Positions 43,525 to 53,208 are shown, counted from the stretch's first letter. The stretch: DNA of 64,000 nucleotides from a bacterium 1XD42-54 (GCA_003612585.1 RAZH01000004.1:124001-188000), one strand, 5' to 3'. The notes: generated from the letters alone by a model not told the origin. Program-made: numbers and translations.

Positions 43525-44316
43525 CTAAAATGCAAGAAGTTTTGCCAAAAATCCCTTTTCTTCTTCCGTAAGCCGCTCCTCCTGCTCATCCTGCAAAAGC
43601 GCCCTGAGGTATTTGCGATCTTTCTTGTCAAACTCCGCACCGGACAACAGTTCCGGCCTGTTTCGCAGCGTCCGTAAAATCGACTGATCGCGCCTCCACC
43701 GGTCCACATTGCCGTGATGCCCGGATAATAGAACCGGCGGTACTTTCTTTCCCCGCCATTCTTCCGGACGGCTGTACTGCGGATATTCCAGAAGACTTCC
43801 CTGAAAGCTTTCGAACTGTCCGGACTCCTGGTTGCTCAGAACGCCGGGAACCATCCGCGCAATAGAATCCATCATTACCATTGCAGGAAGCTCCCCACCC
43901 GTCAGCACATAATCGCCGATGGAGACAAAATCTGTTGCGATCTCTTCCAGAACACGTTCATCTATTCCTTCGTAATGGCCGCACAAAAAGATCAGATCTT
44001 CTTCTCTGGCAAGCTCTTCTGCCATCGCCTGATCAAATACCTTTCCCTGCGGCGTCAGATAAACAAGACGCGGACTGCTCTTTCTGTTTTCCACCAAAGC
44101 TTGATATGCACGGTACACCGGCTCCGCCTGCATCACCATTCCGGCCCCTCCGCCGTATGGATAATCATCAATCCGTCCATTGCCCGTGACGGAATAATCT
44201 CTGATATTCACTGTCGTGAGCGATAAAAGCCCTTTTGCAATGGCCCTGCCTGTAATGCTGGTGTTCATCCCGTTTTCGATCATTTCCGGAAACAGCGTCA
44301 TTACATAAAAATTCAT
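43525..44316 (-). CDS. trmD: tRNA (guanine37-N1)-methyltransferase TrmD
   Basis: A 263-residue SPOUT methyltransferase with the trefoil-knot motifs LIFLCGHYEGIDERV and SIGDYVLTGGELPAMVMMD, and the N-terminal YVMTLFPEM. It methylates G37 in tRNAs to prevent frameshifting. Its start overlaps the rimM stop by 4 nt. The C-terminus is a little longer than average (240-250 residues). Confidence 0.97.
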   Translation of the reverse strand: MNFYVMTLFPEMIENGMNTSITGRAIAKGLLSLTTVNIRDYSVTGNGRIDDYPYGGGAGMVMQAEPVYRAYQALVENRKSSPRLVYLTPQGKVFDQAMAEELAREEDLIFLCGHYEGIDERVLEEIATDFVSIGDYVLTGGELPAMVMMDSIARMVPGVLSNQESGQFESFQGSLLEYPQYSRPEEWRGKKVPPVLLSGHHGNVDRWRRDQSILRTLRNRPELLSGAEFDKKDRKYLRALLQDEQEERLTEEEKGFLAKLLAF

Positions 44317-44822
44317 TCCAGCAATCCCTCCAGCAAATGTACTGTCATCTTATTATTTTCGGTATCCACATGCAAAATGCACTGACGAATGGCCGGTATC
44401 AGCACGCTTTTCCCATATTCCATCTCTACCTCATACACATCGTTGGCTCCGGTCTGAATTACCTCTTTCAGCACGCCAAGATATGCGCCATCTTCTGTGG
44501 ACACCTCCATGCCGATCAGGTCTGCAATAAAATATTCGTTCTTCTTCAGCTTTACTGCATGTTCTCTGGTCACGTACAGAGCTTTGCCCTTGTACGGCAT
44601 GACATCCTCAATTTTATTATGATCCTTGAATTTCAGGATCACCAGATTTTTAAAAAACTTTACCCCAATAATCTCCAGTTCTTTTTTCCCATCCCTGACA
44701 TCGACCAACACATGTTTCAACTTTTTGAACCGGGCAGGGTCGTCCGTTGTCGGAAATACCTTGACCTCCCCCGCAATCCCGTGCGTGGTAGTCACTGCTC
44801 CTACCTGTAATATATCCTGCAT
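44313..44822 (-). CDS. rimM: 16S rRNA processing protein RimM
   Basis: A 169-residue RimM with an N-terminal barrel (QVGAVTTTHGIAGEVKVFPTTDD) and a C-terminal PRC-barrel (LIGMEVSTEDGAYLGVLKEV...VLIPAIRQ). It helps 30S maturation. The start at 44822 is chosen from GGAGGG four bases before the ATG; longer in-frame forms begin in a hydrophobic stretch that is not part of the family. It overlaps trmD by 4 nt. Confidence 0.95.
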   Translation of the reverse strand: MQDILQVGAVTTTHGIAGEVKVFPTTDDPARFKKLKHVLVDVRDGKKELEIIGVKFFKNLVILKFKDHNKIEDVMPYKGKALYVTREHAVKLKKNEYFIADLIGMEVSTEDGAYLGVLKEVIQTGANDVYEVEMEYGKSVLIPAIRQCILHVDTENNKMTVHLLEGLLE

Positions 44823-44876
44823 GATTCCCTCCATTGTATTCTCGTACCCAGCAAAAAAGCAAAACAGTGATATGAA

Positions 44877-44911
44877 AACAGCTTGTAACAAGTCTCCCTG
44901 CCCAAGCTGTT
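44877..44911 (-). terminator. Hairpin between khpA and rimM (attenuator-like)
   Basis: A 9-bp perfect stem AACAGCTTG / CAAGCTGTT with a 17-nt loop, followed by TTTTC on the minus strand, inside the operon 24 bp after the khpA stop. The short U-run suggests partial termination that lowers expression of rimM-trmD relative to rpsP. Confidence 0.55.
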
Positions 44912-44934
44912 TCTCAGTTCGTCACTGCTTTATG

Positions 44935-45165
44935 TTATTGCAGAATATCCACAATCACACGCTTATCTTCCTTTGATGCTGCTGCTTTTACCACAGAACG
45001 GATGGCCTTTGCAATCCTTCCCTGTTTTCCGATTACCTTTCCCATGTCAGATGGCGCAACCTTCAGCTCCAGCACAAGGGCTTTTCCGCTTTCCTTCTCA
45101 GTAACCACTACTTCATCCGGATTTTCGACTAGAGACTTTGCAATTACTTCAACTAAATCTTTCAT
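44935..45165 (-). CDS. khpA: KH-domain RNA-binding protein KhpA (YlqC)
   Basis: A 76-residue single KH-domain protein with the GxxG-type loop VIGKQGRIAKAIR at about residues 43-55. KhpA binds RNA and, with KhpB, affects cell division and elongation in Gram-positive cocci. It sits 15 bp after rpsP, its usual place. Confidence 0.94.
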   Translation of the reverse strand: MKDLVEVIAKSLVENPDEVVVTEKESGKALVLELKVAPSDMGKVIGKQGRIAKAIRSVVKAAASKEDKRVIVDILQ

Positions 45166-45180
45166 TCAGTCACCTCTATC

Positions 45181-45426
45181 TTACTTCTCGATGCCAGCTA
45201 CTTTGAAGAGTTTGCTTACAACCTCTGTCGGCTGAGCTCCATTTGCAAGCCACTTCTTAGCCAGCTCCTCGTTAATCTTGAACTCGCTCGGATCTGTGTT
45301 CGGATTGTAAGTACCGATTTCTTCGATACATCTTCCATCTCTCGGGGATCTGGAATCAGCAACAACGATTCTATAGAAAGGAGCCTTTTTCTGACCCATT
45401 CTTCTAAGTCTGATCTTTACTGCCAT
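45181..45426 (-). CDS. rpsP: Ribosomal protein S16
   Basis: An 81-residue S16 beginning [20 protein letters not shown]. The start at 45426 follows AAGGAGGTGAAAAAA; an in-frame GTG three codons upstream lies within the ribosome binding region and is rejected. The order ffh-rpsP-khpA-rimM-trmD-rplS is standard. Confidence 0.97.
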   Translation of the reverse strand: MAVKIRLRRMGQKKAPFYRIVVADSRSPRDGRCIEEIGTYNPNTDPSEFKINEELAKKWLANGAQPTEVVSKLFKVAGIEK

Positions 45427-45470
45427 TTTTTTCACCTCCTTAGATTTAATAAGAGTTATGTTGAATTATG

Positions 45471-46820
45471 TTAAAAGGGAAGTTTAAACTTACCTCTTTT
45501 ACCTGCTTTACCTCCGAACAGCCCGGAGTACTGCTTCATCATTTTTCTGCTCTGCTCAAACTGCTTGACAAGCTTGTTGACCTCACTGATGTCAACGCCG
45601 GCTCCGTCTGCAATCCTCCGCTTTCTGGATGGATTGAGAATGTCCGGATTGGAACGCTCTTTCGGAGTCATAGACAGAATGATCGCTTCAACCTGATTCA
45701 TCTTTTTCTCGTCTACGGCATCTTCAAGCTGTTTCATCTGAGCGCCGCCAATACCAGGCATCATACTCAGAATGCTGGAAAGCCCTCCCATATTTTTCAT
45801 CTGATTCATGCTTTCCAGATAATCGTCAAAACCAAACTGCGCTTTTCGAAGCCGCTGCTCCATGGATCTGGCTTTTTCCTCATCAATTGTCTCCTGCGCC
45901 TTCTCAATCAGAGAAAGCACATCGCCCATACCGAGGATTCTCGAAGCCATACGATCCGGGTAAAACTGTTCCAGATCGGAAAGTTTTTCGCCCATACCGA
46001 CATACAGAATTGGCTTTCCACAGGTCGCCTTGATCGAAAGCGCTGCTCCGCCTCTTGTATCTCCGTCAAGCTTTGTAACGATCACACCGTCAATTCCGAT
46101 CTTTTCCTCAAACATGGAGGCTACATTTACCGCATCCTGTCCGGTCATGGCATCCACAACCAGCACAGTCTGATCTACTTCTACGGTCCGCTTAATCTCC
46201 TGCAGCTCACGCATCATATCTTCATCAATATGAAGCCGCCCCGCCGTATCGAGCATTACGGTGTTATATCCCTGCTGCTTTGCGTATGCAATCGCCTCGC
46301 GTGCAATCTGCACAGGGCTTACCTTGTCACCAAGTGTAAATACCTCTACCCCCTGCTTCTCTCCATTTACCTGAAGCTGCTTAATCGCAGCCGGCCGGTA
46401 AACATCACAGGCAACCAGCAAAGGTCTGCGGCCCTTGGACTTAAACTTGCCCGCCAGCTTGGCGGCTGTCGTCGTTTTTCCGGCACCCTGAAGACCTGCC
46501 ATCATAATGACGGTAATCTCAGCGCCTGACTTCAGAATAATCTCTGTCGTCTCAGAGCCCATGAGCGCTACCAGCTCGTCGTTTACAATCTTTATAACCA
46601 TCTGTCCGGGATTCAGACCATTCATGACATCCTGCCCGATCGCCTTTTCCTGTACAGACTTGATAAACTGCTTTACTACCTTAAAACTGACATCTGCCTC
46701 CAGAAGAGCCATCTTTACCTCGCGAAGCGCTGCTTTGACGTCCGCCTCGGTCAATCGTCCCTTGCTGCGCAGATTCTTGAATACATTCTGCAGCTTCTCC
46801 GATAAGCTTTCAAAAGCCAT
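45471..46820 (-). CDS. ffh: Signal recognition particle protein Ffh
   Basis: A 449-residue SRP54-family GTPase: N-domain helices (1-90), G1 GLQGAGKTTTAAKLA (about 107-121), G3 DTAGR, G4 TKLDGD, and a Met-rich M-domain (MNQMKNMGGLSSILSMMPG and MMKQYSG) that binds the 4.5S/6S RNA and signal peptides. It targets membrane and exported proteins together with FtsY (encoded at 48698). It lies 3 bp after ylxM. Confidence 0.97.
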   Translation of the reverse strand: MAFESLSEKLQNVFKNLRSKGRLTEADVKAALREVKMALLEADVSFKVVKQFIKSVQEKAIGQDVMNGLNPGQMVIKIVNDELVALMGSETTEIILKSGAEITVIMMAGLQGAGKTTTAAKLAGKFKSKGRRPLLVACDVYRPAAIKQLQVNGEKQGVEVFTLGDKVSPVQIAREAIAYAKQQGYNTVMLDTAGRLHIDEDMMRELQEIKRTVEVDQTVLVVDAMTGQDAVNVASMFEEKIGIDGVIVTKLDGDTRGGAALSIKATCGKPILYVGMGEKLSDLEQFYPDRMASRILGMGDVLSLIEKAQETIDEEKARSMEQRLRKAQFGFDDYLESMNQMKNMGGLSSILSMMPGIGGAQMKQLEDAVDEKKMNQVEAIILSMTPKERSNPDILNPSRKRRIADGAGVDISEVNKLVKQFEQSRKMMKQYSGLFGGKAGKRGKFKLPF

Positions 46821-46823
46821 ATA

Positions 46824-47168
46824 TTATAACTCCTCTAAAATCTGTTGTGAAATCGCAAGCACCTTTTCGGCAAGCGCCTGCTTTTCTATTGTTTCATGCT
46901 GTGCAGACAATACCTGTATCTCCTGTACACTGCTCCGGATTCTCAGAAAACGCTCCACAAGATGAAGCCGTTCTTCATAACTCTCAAGCATCTTGTTGCA
47001 ACGCTTGATCAATTCGTGAATCCCCTGGCGGCTCACGCCAAACGATTCTGCGGCCTCCGAGTACGACAGATCATTCTGTACGACCTCTTCATATACGCGA
47101 CGCTGATGCTCGGTCAGAAGCTCACCGTAAAAATCATAGAGCAGAGATTGTTTTAAAAGCTGATCCAT
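46824..47168 (-). CDS. ylxM: YlxM family putative DNA-binding/SRP-associated protein
   Basis: A 114-residue helix-turn-helix protein of the UPF0122 family (DLSYSEAAESFGVSRQGIHELIKRCNKML, sigma-70 region-4-like). It is encoded directly before ffh in most Firmicutes and has been reported to modulate SRP activity. It is the first gene of the operon, downstream of the strong promoter at 47327-47355. Confidence 0.93.
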   Translation of the reverse strand: MDQLLKQSLLYDFYGELLTEHQRRVYEEVVQNDLSYSEAAESFGVSRQGIHELIKRCNKMLESYEERLHLVERFLRIRSSVQEIQVLSAQHETIEKQALAEKVLAISQQILEEL

Positions 47169-47213
47169 TGTCTGTCACCTTTGTTGGGGCGGGTATTTGC
47201 GAAACAGTGTATG

Positions 47214-47297
47214 GCGGACGCCCCTGTAGAAGATACAAAAACGGGGTTCCGGCAAACAAGTCACCCCTTATTTTGTATCTTCTACAGGAGCTGACTT
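47214..47297 (+). ncRNA. Candidate pseudoknotted stem-loop element, copy 2
   Basis: Plus strand: flank GCGGACGCC, an 18-bp perfect stem (arms 47223-47240 and 47271-47288), inner GGGG/CCCC pairing around the loop TTCCGGCAAACAAGTCA, and flank AGCTGACTT. The loop and both flanks match copy 1 (804-890), but the stem sequence is unrelated. The same loop-to-flank complementarities (TCCG with CGGA, AAGTCA with TGACTT) are kept. It lies antisense to the leader of the ylxM-ffh operon and to ilvA. No clear plus-strand promoter or terminator is seen around it, so the transcribed strand is open. Confidence 0.65.
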
Positions 47298-47326
47298 TGA
47301 AATAGTTTCGTAACTGCCTGGTTGTT

Positions 47327-47355
47327 ATCATAAACGAAATGCAGGCGGGTGTCAA
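47327..47355 (-). promoter_or_regulatory. Promoter of the ylxM-ffh-rpsP-trmD-rplS operon
   Basis: Minus strand: consensus -35 TTGACA (47350-47355), 17-bp spacer, -10 TATGAT (47327-47332). The leader of about 150 nt runs through the reverse complement of element copy 2 before reaching ylxM. Confidence 0.85.
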
Positions 47356-47433
47356 GTATTTTTTCTTTACAAACTTTTGTTCGAATTATGATCATCAGAA
47401 TATCTATATTCTATCTGTTAAAACATCAAAAGA

Positions 47434-48651
47434 TTACAGGCTCGCCGTTTTGAATACCGGGGTGTAGCCGTGTTCTTCTAGGGTTTTGATGATCTTGTTT
47501 TTGTGTTCTGTTCCGAACGCTTCCATCGTGATCGTCAGCTCTACTGCGGCGTTTCGGTTGGTGCTCACAAACTGGTTGTGATCAAGACGGATGACATTTC
47601 CCTGCTGCTCTGCAATGATGGAAGCTACGCGGACAAGCTCGCCGGGACGATCGGGAAGCAGGACGGACACAGTGAAAATACGGTCTCTCTGAATCAGTCC
47701 ATGCTGTACGACAGAAGACATTGTAATCACGTCCATATTTCCGCCACTTAAAACAGAAACGATCTTTTTGTTCCTGACGTTCAGATGTTTCAGAGCCGCT
47801 ACAGTAAGCAGGCCGGAATTTTCTACGATCATTTTGTGATTTTCCACCATATCAAGGAAGGAAACAATCAGCTCATCGTCGCTGATCGTAATAATATCAT
47901 CGATATTTTTCTGAATATACGGGAAGATATTGGTTCCCGGAGTCTTAACAGCAGTACCGTCAGCGATTGTGTTAGCACTCGGAAGCGTCACAACCTGACC
48001 AGCTGCCAGGGACTCTCTCATACAGGCCGCCCCTTCCGGCTCCACACCAATCACTTTAATCTTTGGATTCAGAAGTTTTGCCAGCGTCGATACGCCGGTG
48101 GCAAGGCCACCTCCCCCGATTGGCACCAGAATATAATCAACAAGCGGAAGCTCCTTTACGATCTCCATCGCAATCGTTCCCTGTCCGGTCGCTACAGCCG
48201 GATCGTCAAACGGATGAATAAAGGTATAGCCATTTTCCTCTGCCAGCTTGTAAGCATACTCGCACGCCTCATCATACACATCTCCGTGAAGAACTACTTC
48301 TGCACCGTATCCTTTTGTTCGGTTTACCTTGATCAGCGGAGTTGTCTCCGGCATCACGATTACCGCCTTGCAGCCGTATGCCTTCGCCGCATATGCCACA
48401 CCCTGCGCATGGTTTCCCGCAGAAGCGGTAATCAGGCCCTTTGCCCGTTCCTCTTCTGACAGCGTACTGATCTTATAGTACGCTCCGCGGATTTTGTAGG
48501 CGCCTGTCACCTGCATATTTTCTGCTTTCAGGAATACTTTATTTCCTGTCTGTACACTGAAATATTCACTGTAAATCAGTTTTGTTTCCTGTGCCACTTT
48601 TTTTACACATTCGGAGGCTTCCTCAAACGCCTCCAACGTCAGCATCTCCAT
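47434..48651 (-). CDS. ilvA: Threonine ammonia-lyase (catabolic-type, ACT domain)
   Basis: A 405-residue PLP-dependent threonine/serine dehydratase: PLP lysine in VTGAYKIRGAYYK (about residues 47-59), SAGNHAQGVA, the Gly-rich phosphate loop PIGGGGLATG, and a single C-terminal ACT domain (about 325-405, FTVSVLLPDRPGELVRVAS). It forms 2-oxobutyrate from threonine, for isoleucine or catabolism. The single ACT fits the allosteric, shorter subtype (TIGR01127-like). The start at 48651 has GGAAGG 8 nt upstream. It follows ftsY by 46 bp. Confidence 0.92.
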   Translation of the reverse strand: MEMLTLEAFEEASECVKKVAQETKLIYSEYFSVQTGNKVFLKAENMQVTGAYKIRGAYYKISTLSEEERAKGLITASAGNHAQGVAYAAKAYGCKAVIVMPETTPLIKVNRTKGYGAEVVLHGDVYDEACEYAYKLAEENGYTFIHPFDDPAVATGQGTIAMEIVKELPLVDYILVPIGGGGLATGVSTLAKLLNPKIKVIGVEPEGAACMRESLAAGQVVTLPSANTIADGTAVKTPGTNIFPYIQKNIDDIITISDDELIVSFLDMVENHKMIVENSGLLTVAALKHLNVRNKKIVSVLSGGNMDVITMSSVVQHGLIQRDRIFTVSVLLPDRPGELVRVASIIAEQQGNVIRLDHNQFVSTNRNAAVELTITMEAFGTEHKNKIIKTLEEHGYTPVFKTASL

Positions 48652-48697
48652 CTCTTTTTCCTTCCCGTCCCTTTGCAGGCACAAATCACAAAATATT

Positions 48698-49627
48698 TTA
48701 TTCTTTTACATCAAATAACGCGTTCACAAACTGATCTGCATCAAATTTCTGCAGATCGTCAATCGTTTCGCCGACGCCGATATATTTTACCGGAATTCCG
48801 AGTTCCGCGTGAATTGCCACGGCAATACCGCCCTTGGCCGTCCCATCCAGCTTCGTCAGAATAATGCCTGTGATATCCGCCACTTCTTTAAACTCTCTCG
48901 CCTGGGCCAGAGCATTCTGTCCTGTCGTTCCATCCAGAACAACCAGCGTCTCGCGAAATGCTTCCGGATATTCCCGCTCAATAATGCGGTTGATCTTTCC
49001 AAGCTCATTCATCAGATTCTTTTTATTGTGAAGGCGGCCTGCCGTATCGCAAAGCAAAACATCAGCGTTTCTTGCTTTGGCCGATGCAATCGCATCATAA
49101 ACAACGGAGGCAGGGTCAGACCCTTCCTGTCCGCTGATGATATCCACATTTGCACGGTGCGCCCATTCGGTCAGCTGCTCTCCTGCTGCTGCACGAAATG
49201 TATCAGCAGCAGCCAGAACTACCTTTTTGCCCTGATCTTTCAGTTTACCTGCCAGTTTTCCGACGCTCGTCGTCTTTCCGACACCGTTTACTCCAATCAC
49301 CAGGACCACAGATCTGCGGTTTTCAAACTCGTAAGCAGTCTCTCCGACATCCATCTGGTTCTTGATACTGTTAATCAGGAGCTGCTTGCATTCTGACGGC
49401 TCCTTAATGTTTTGCGCCTTCACCTGCGCCTTTAAATCCTCGATAATGGATGTCGTGGCATTGATTCCGATATCACCCATTACAAGAATTTCTTCGATCT
49501 CATCATAAAAATCGTCGTCAATACTGGAAAAACCGTTAAAAATCGCATCAATTCCCGAAACGATATTGTCTCTTGTCTTTGCCAGTCCTGCTACGAGACG
49601 TTTAAAAAACCCTTTCTTTTCTTCCAT
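48698..49627 (-). CDS. ftsY: SRP receptor FtsY
   Basis: A 309-residue SRP GTPase of the receptor type, with a short N-terminal amphipathic start (MEEKKGFFKRLVAGLAKTR), an N-domain, G1 GVNGVGKTTSVGKLA (about 112-126), DTAGRLHNK, and G4 TKLDGTAKGG. It docks the Ffh-ribosome complex to the membrane. The start at 49627 has GGAG 9 nt upstream. It follows smc by 20 bp, as in many Firmicutes. Confidence 0.96.
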   Translation of the reverse strand: MEEKKGFFKRLVAGLAKTRDNIVSGIDAIFNGFSSIDDDFYDEIEEILVMGDIGINATTSIIEDLKAQVKAQNIKEPSECKQLLINSIKNQMDVGETAYEFENRRSVVLVIGVNGVGKTTSVGKLAGKLKDQGKKVVLAAADTFRAAAGEQLTEWAHRANVDIISGQEGSDPASVVYDAIASAKARNADVLLCDTAGRLHNKKNLMNELGKINRIIEREYPEAFRETLVVLDGTTGQNALAQAREFKEVADITGIILTKLDGTAKGGIAVAIHAELGIPVKYIGVGETIDDLQKFDADQFVNALFDVKE

Positions 49628-49647
49628 CTCATCACACTCCATTCGGG

Positions 49648-52600
49648 TTATTCATCAAGATCATTTTCTATAAGATTTACAGATACCAGAGCAGACACAC
49701 CTTTTTCCTGCATTGTAATTCCATACAGGCGGTCGGCTGCTGACATCGTACCTCTTCTATGTGTAATAATAATAAACTGTGTATTTTTTGTCAACTTATG
49801 CAGGTAGCCGGCATACCGGTCTACGTTGCTTTCATCCAGAGCAGCCTCGATCTCATCGAGCAGACAGAACGGCGACGGCTTCAAGTTCTGAATCGCAAAC
49901 AAAAGTGCGATCGCAGTCAGCGATTTTTCTCCTCCTGACATCTGCATCATATTCTGAAGCTTTTTTCCGGGCGGCTGTGCAATGATGCGAATGCCTGCGT
50001 CCAGGATATCCTCATCCTCCACAAGCTCCAGTTCGCCTTTTCCTCCGCCAAAAAGCTGCTTGAACGCCTTGTCAAACTCTGTCTGAATGCGTGCAAACTG
50101 CTCCCGGAACTGAATCCTCATTCCGTTATCCAGCTCTTCAATAATCTTCAAAAGCGCGTCTTCTGCTTTTTGCAGATCTTCATGCTGTGCTGCTAAAAAC
50201 GTATGACGCTCAGACAGCTCTTTATAATCCTCAATCGCGTTGACATTGACGCTGCCAAGGCTTTTGATTTCGCTTTTCAAAACAGATATACTTTTTTTGA
50301 GGGAGGCTGCATTTCCTGCTTCTTCATCACGAAGCTCTGCTGCAGAGCTGAACGTGAGTCCATATTCCTCCCACATGTAATTTACCAGGTGATCCTTTTG
50401 TTCCCCCATCTTTTCAAGCTGTGCATTTAAACGAAAATGCTCTTTATCCAAAAGGCTCATGCGCTCTGAAAGCTCTTCACGGTTTGCGAAAAACTTTTTA
50501 TGCACTGCGTTCTTCTCTTCTTTTTCTTTCGTAAAAGCTGCAATCTCCTCCGAAAGTTTCTGTTCCAGCTCTCCTGACTGGGAAAGGGTCTCTCGGATTG
50601 CCGCGATCTGCGCCTCTTTTTCCGCAACACTCCCTGCCGCATTCCCGATTTCCGCTTCAAACTGACAGCGGTCGGACAATAGCTGCTCTTTCTCCTGTCC
50701 AATCCTGGCAATATTCTGTCGGATAAATTCCGTTTTCTGTGTAAGCGCAGACAGTTCCAGATGAATTTTTTCCGTGCCGGAAAGCATGAGGGCCTCTTCT
50801 TCCCGTTTGCCTTCCAGTTTCTGTTGTGCCTGCAAAATATGCTCCTGCGTTTCCTGTTCTGCCTGCTGTGAACGCGAAAGCTCGTCCTGCTCTTGGGCCT
50901 GATTCTCTTTAATTTCCCGAATCTGCAGCTCAATCTCACTGGTCTCTGTATGAATCCTCCGATAGCCCTGATCTGTGCTTCCGTTTTTTTCGTTCAGCTC
51001 TTCCAGTCTTAATCTGGCAGTATTTTGTGCCAGATATTCTTTTTGGAGTTCATCCTTCAGTCGTACCAGGTCATCCCGCATGCGATTGCGGCTCAAACGG
51101 CACGTATCAATCTGCTGCTGCAATTCTAGCAGCCCTTCTTTTCTTTTCTGTACCTGTTTCTCCAGATCTTCAATTTCCCGGCGACGTCCAAGAAGATTAC
51201 TCGAATTGCGGAAAGCACCTCCACTCATGGAACCGCCCGGACTCAAAAGCTCCCCGTCGGTCGTTACAATCCGCAGGGAATGACGGTATTTGCGCGCCAG
51301 CGCAATTGCCTGATCCACCTGGTCTACAACCACCGTTTTCCCGAGAAGGAACTGTATCAGCTCCTTATATTTTTCTCCTGCTGTTACAAGACCGCTCGCC
51401 AGGCCAATCACACCCGGTTCTTTTAATGCCTGCGGCGTTGAAAAACCGCCTTTTCCACTGATTCCGGATAACGGCAGAAATGTCGCACGGCCAAATTTAT
51501 TGCGTTTTAAAAATTCTATCTGATGTTTGGCAGTCTCTTCTGTGTCTGTTACAATGTTCTGAATGCTGCCCCCAAGCGCAGTCTCAATCGCTACCTCATA
51601 CGCTTTTTCTACTTTGATAATATCGGCTACTACACCAAGAATACCGGGATTTCGCTCCTTTTGCTCCATCACACGGCGAATGCTGTTTCCATAGCCGTCA
51701 TACCGTTCTGCAATATTTTTCAGCGATTCCAGACGCGATGCTTCTCTGTGATATTCCGTCTGCTCGCTCTCCATGCAGCGATTAAATTCTGAAAGTTCCT
51801 GCTGTGTATCGGCAAGTTCCTCATTCAATCCCTCGCTTTTGGAGGTGAGTTCTGCAATGCGTCCGCTTATCGCGTCGTACTCTTTTTGAATCTCCGCACC
51901 CGCCGCTTCATGCTCCGCTTTTTCACTTTTAAGCTTTAACGCCTCCTGCGAAAGCTGAGCCTTGCGAATCTGCGCCTGTTCGAGCATTGCGCCGTATCGC
52001 TGCATCTTTCCCTTCAGCGTGGCTCTCTGATTCAGAAGCGTGATAATACTGCTCTTGCCGCTTTCAATGGTATCCTCCAGTTGTGCGATGTCATTCCTCA
52101 CTGCAGCCGCCTGCGAAGCCGCCTCTGCTTCCCTCCGGGAGACCTCCTCTTTTTGATGACGAAGCTCCTCCAATTCTTCCGCGGCTTTCTTTTCATCCTC
52201 TTCATGCTCAGCGATCTGCTGCCCAATAGCCTGCACACGCGATTTCAGATGTTCGTCACTCGTCCTTGCCGTATTAATCTGCTCGCCGAGAAGTTCAATC
52301 TGATTTTCAAACTGCTGCCTCCGCAGCTGCCCCTGAGAAATAGACTCCCGCTTTTCCTGTAAAATAACATCCAGCTTTTCAAGCTCTGCCTCCAGCAGCT
52401 CATATTCTTCCTTTGCTTTTTCATATGCTGCCTTCGTATCGCCAATCTGTTCCTCAGCCTGATTTTTTTTCTCTTCCACCTCCTGAAGTTCCCTGCGCAG
52501 CCGCTCAAACTCCAGTAAAAACAGATTGACGTCATATTTTTTTAATTCATCTCTCTTTTGAAGGTATATTTTCGCTGTTTCAGCCTGTTTTTCAAGCGGT

Positions 52601-53208
52601 CCAAGCTGACGCGTCAATTCAGAAAGAATATCGTTTACACGCACCAGGTTCTGACGCTCTGCCTCCAGTTTTTTCTGAGCTGTGTTTTTGCGGCGCTTGA
52701 ACTTCACGATTCCTGCCGCCTCATCAAAAAGTTCCCGGCGTTCCTCCGGCTTTCCGCTCAGAATCTTATCAATCTGCCCCTGTCCGATGATGGAATACCC
52801 CTCTTTGCCGATACCCGTATCATAGAACATCTCATTGATATCTTTTAACCGCACCTGCGTGCCATTTAACAAATACTCACTTTCTCCGGAACGGTAAACC
52901 CGCCTTGTAACTGTCACCTCATCATAGGATACCGGAAGGCGATGATCCGCATTATCCAGTGTAATTGATACCGATGCATACCCTAACGGTTTCCTCGTCT
53001 CTGTACCTGCAAAAATTACATCCTGCATACTGGCGCCGCGAAGCTGTTTTGCGCTTTGCTCCCCAAGTACCCAACGAACAGCATCCGCCACATTGCTTTT
53101 GCCACTCCCGTTCGGTCCTACAATCGCTGTAATTCCGTTGTGGAACTGAAATATGATCTTATTTGCAAAAGACTTAAATCCATGCACTTCAATGCTTTTC
53201 AGATACAT
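49648..53208 (-). CDS. smc: Chromosome segregation protein SMC
   Basis: A 1186-residue SMC ATPase: Walker A GPNGSGKSN at about residues 32-40, two long coiled coils (about 170-500 and 680-1010), a hinge near 510-680 with GGSMSGGAF, the ABC signature MSGGEKSLTAIALLFA, and Walker B FCLLDEIEAALDESNVDRY. It condenses and resolves the chromosome with ScpAB. It overlaps the end of rnc by 20 nt and is followed closely by ftsY. Confidence 0.97.
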   Translation of the reverse strand: MYLKSIEVHGFKSFANKIIFQFHNGITAIVGPNGSGKSNVADAVRWVLGEQSAKQLRGASMQDVIFAGTETRKPLGYASVSITLDNADHRLPVSYDEVTVTRRVYRSGESEYLLNGTQVRLKDINEMFYDTGIGKEGYSIIGQGQIDKILSGKPEERRELFDEAAGIVKFKRRKNTAQKKLEAERQNLVRVNDILSELTRQLGPLEKQAETAKIYLQKRDELKKYDVNLFLLEFERLRRELQEVEEKKNQAEEQIGDTKAAYEKAKEEYELLEAELEKLDVILQEKRESISQGQLRRQQFENQIELLGEQINTARTSDEHLKSRVQAIGQQIAEHEEDEKKAAEELEELRHQKEEVSRREAEAASQAAAVRNDIAQLEDTIESGKSSIITLLNQRATLKGKMQRYGAMLEQAQIRKAQLSQEALKLKSEKAEHEAAGAEIQKEYDAISGRIAELTSKSEGLNEELADTQQELSEFNRCMESEQTEYHREASRLESLKNIAERYDGYGNSIRRVMEQKERNPGILGVVADIIKVEKAYEVAIETALGGSIQNIVTDTEETAKHQIEFLKRNKFGRATFLPLSGISGKGGFSTPQALKEPGVIGLASGLVTAGEKYKELIQFLLGKTVVVDQVDQAIALARKYRHSLRIVTTDGELLSPGGSMSGGAFRNSSNLLGRRREIEDLEKQVQKRKEGLLELQQQIDTCRLSRNRMRDDLVRLKDELQKEYLAQNTARLRLEELNEKNGSTDQGYRRIHTETSEIELQIREIKENQAQEQDELSRSQQAEQETQEHILQAQQKLEGKREEEALMLSGTEKIHLELSALTQKTEFIRQNIARIGQEKEQLLSDRCQFEAEIGNAAGSVAEKEAQIAAIRETLSQSGELEQKLSEEIAAFTKEKEEKNAVHKKFFANREELSERMSLLDKEHFRLNAQLEKMGEQKDHLVNYMWEEYGLTFSSAAELRDEEAGNAASLKKSISVLKSEIKSLGSVNVNAIEDYKELSERHTFLAAQHEDLQKAEDALLKIIEELDNGMRIQFREQFARIQTEFDKAFKQLFGGGKGELELVEDEDILDAGIRIIAQPPGKKLQNMMQMSGGEKSLTAIALLFAIQNLKPSPFCLLDEIEAALDESNVDRYAGYLHKLTKNTQFIIITHRRGTMSAADRLYGITMQEKGVSALVSVNLIENDLDE

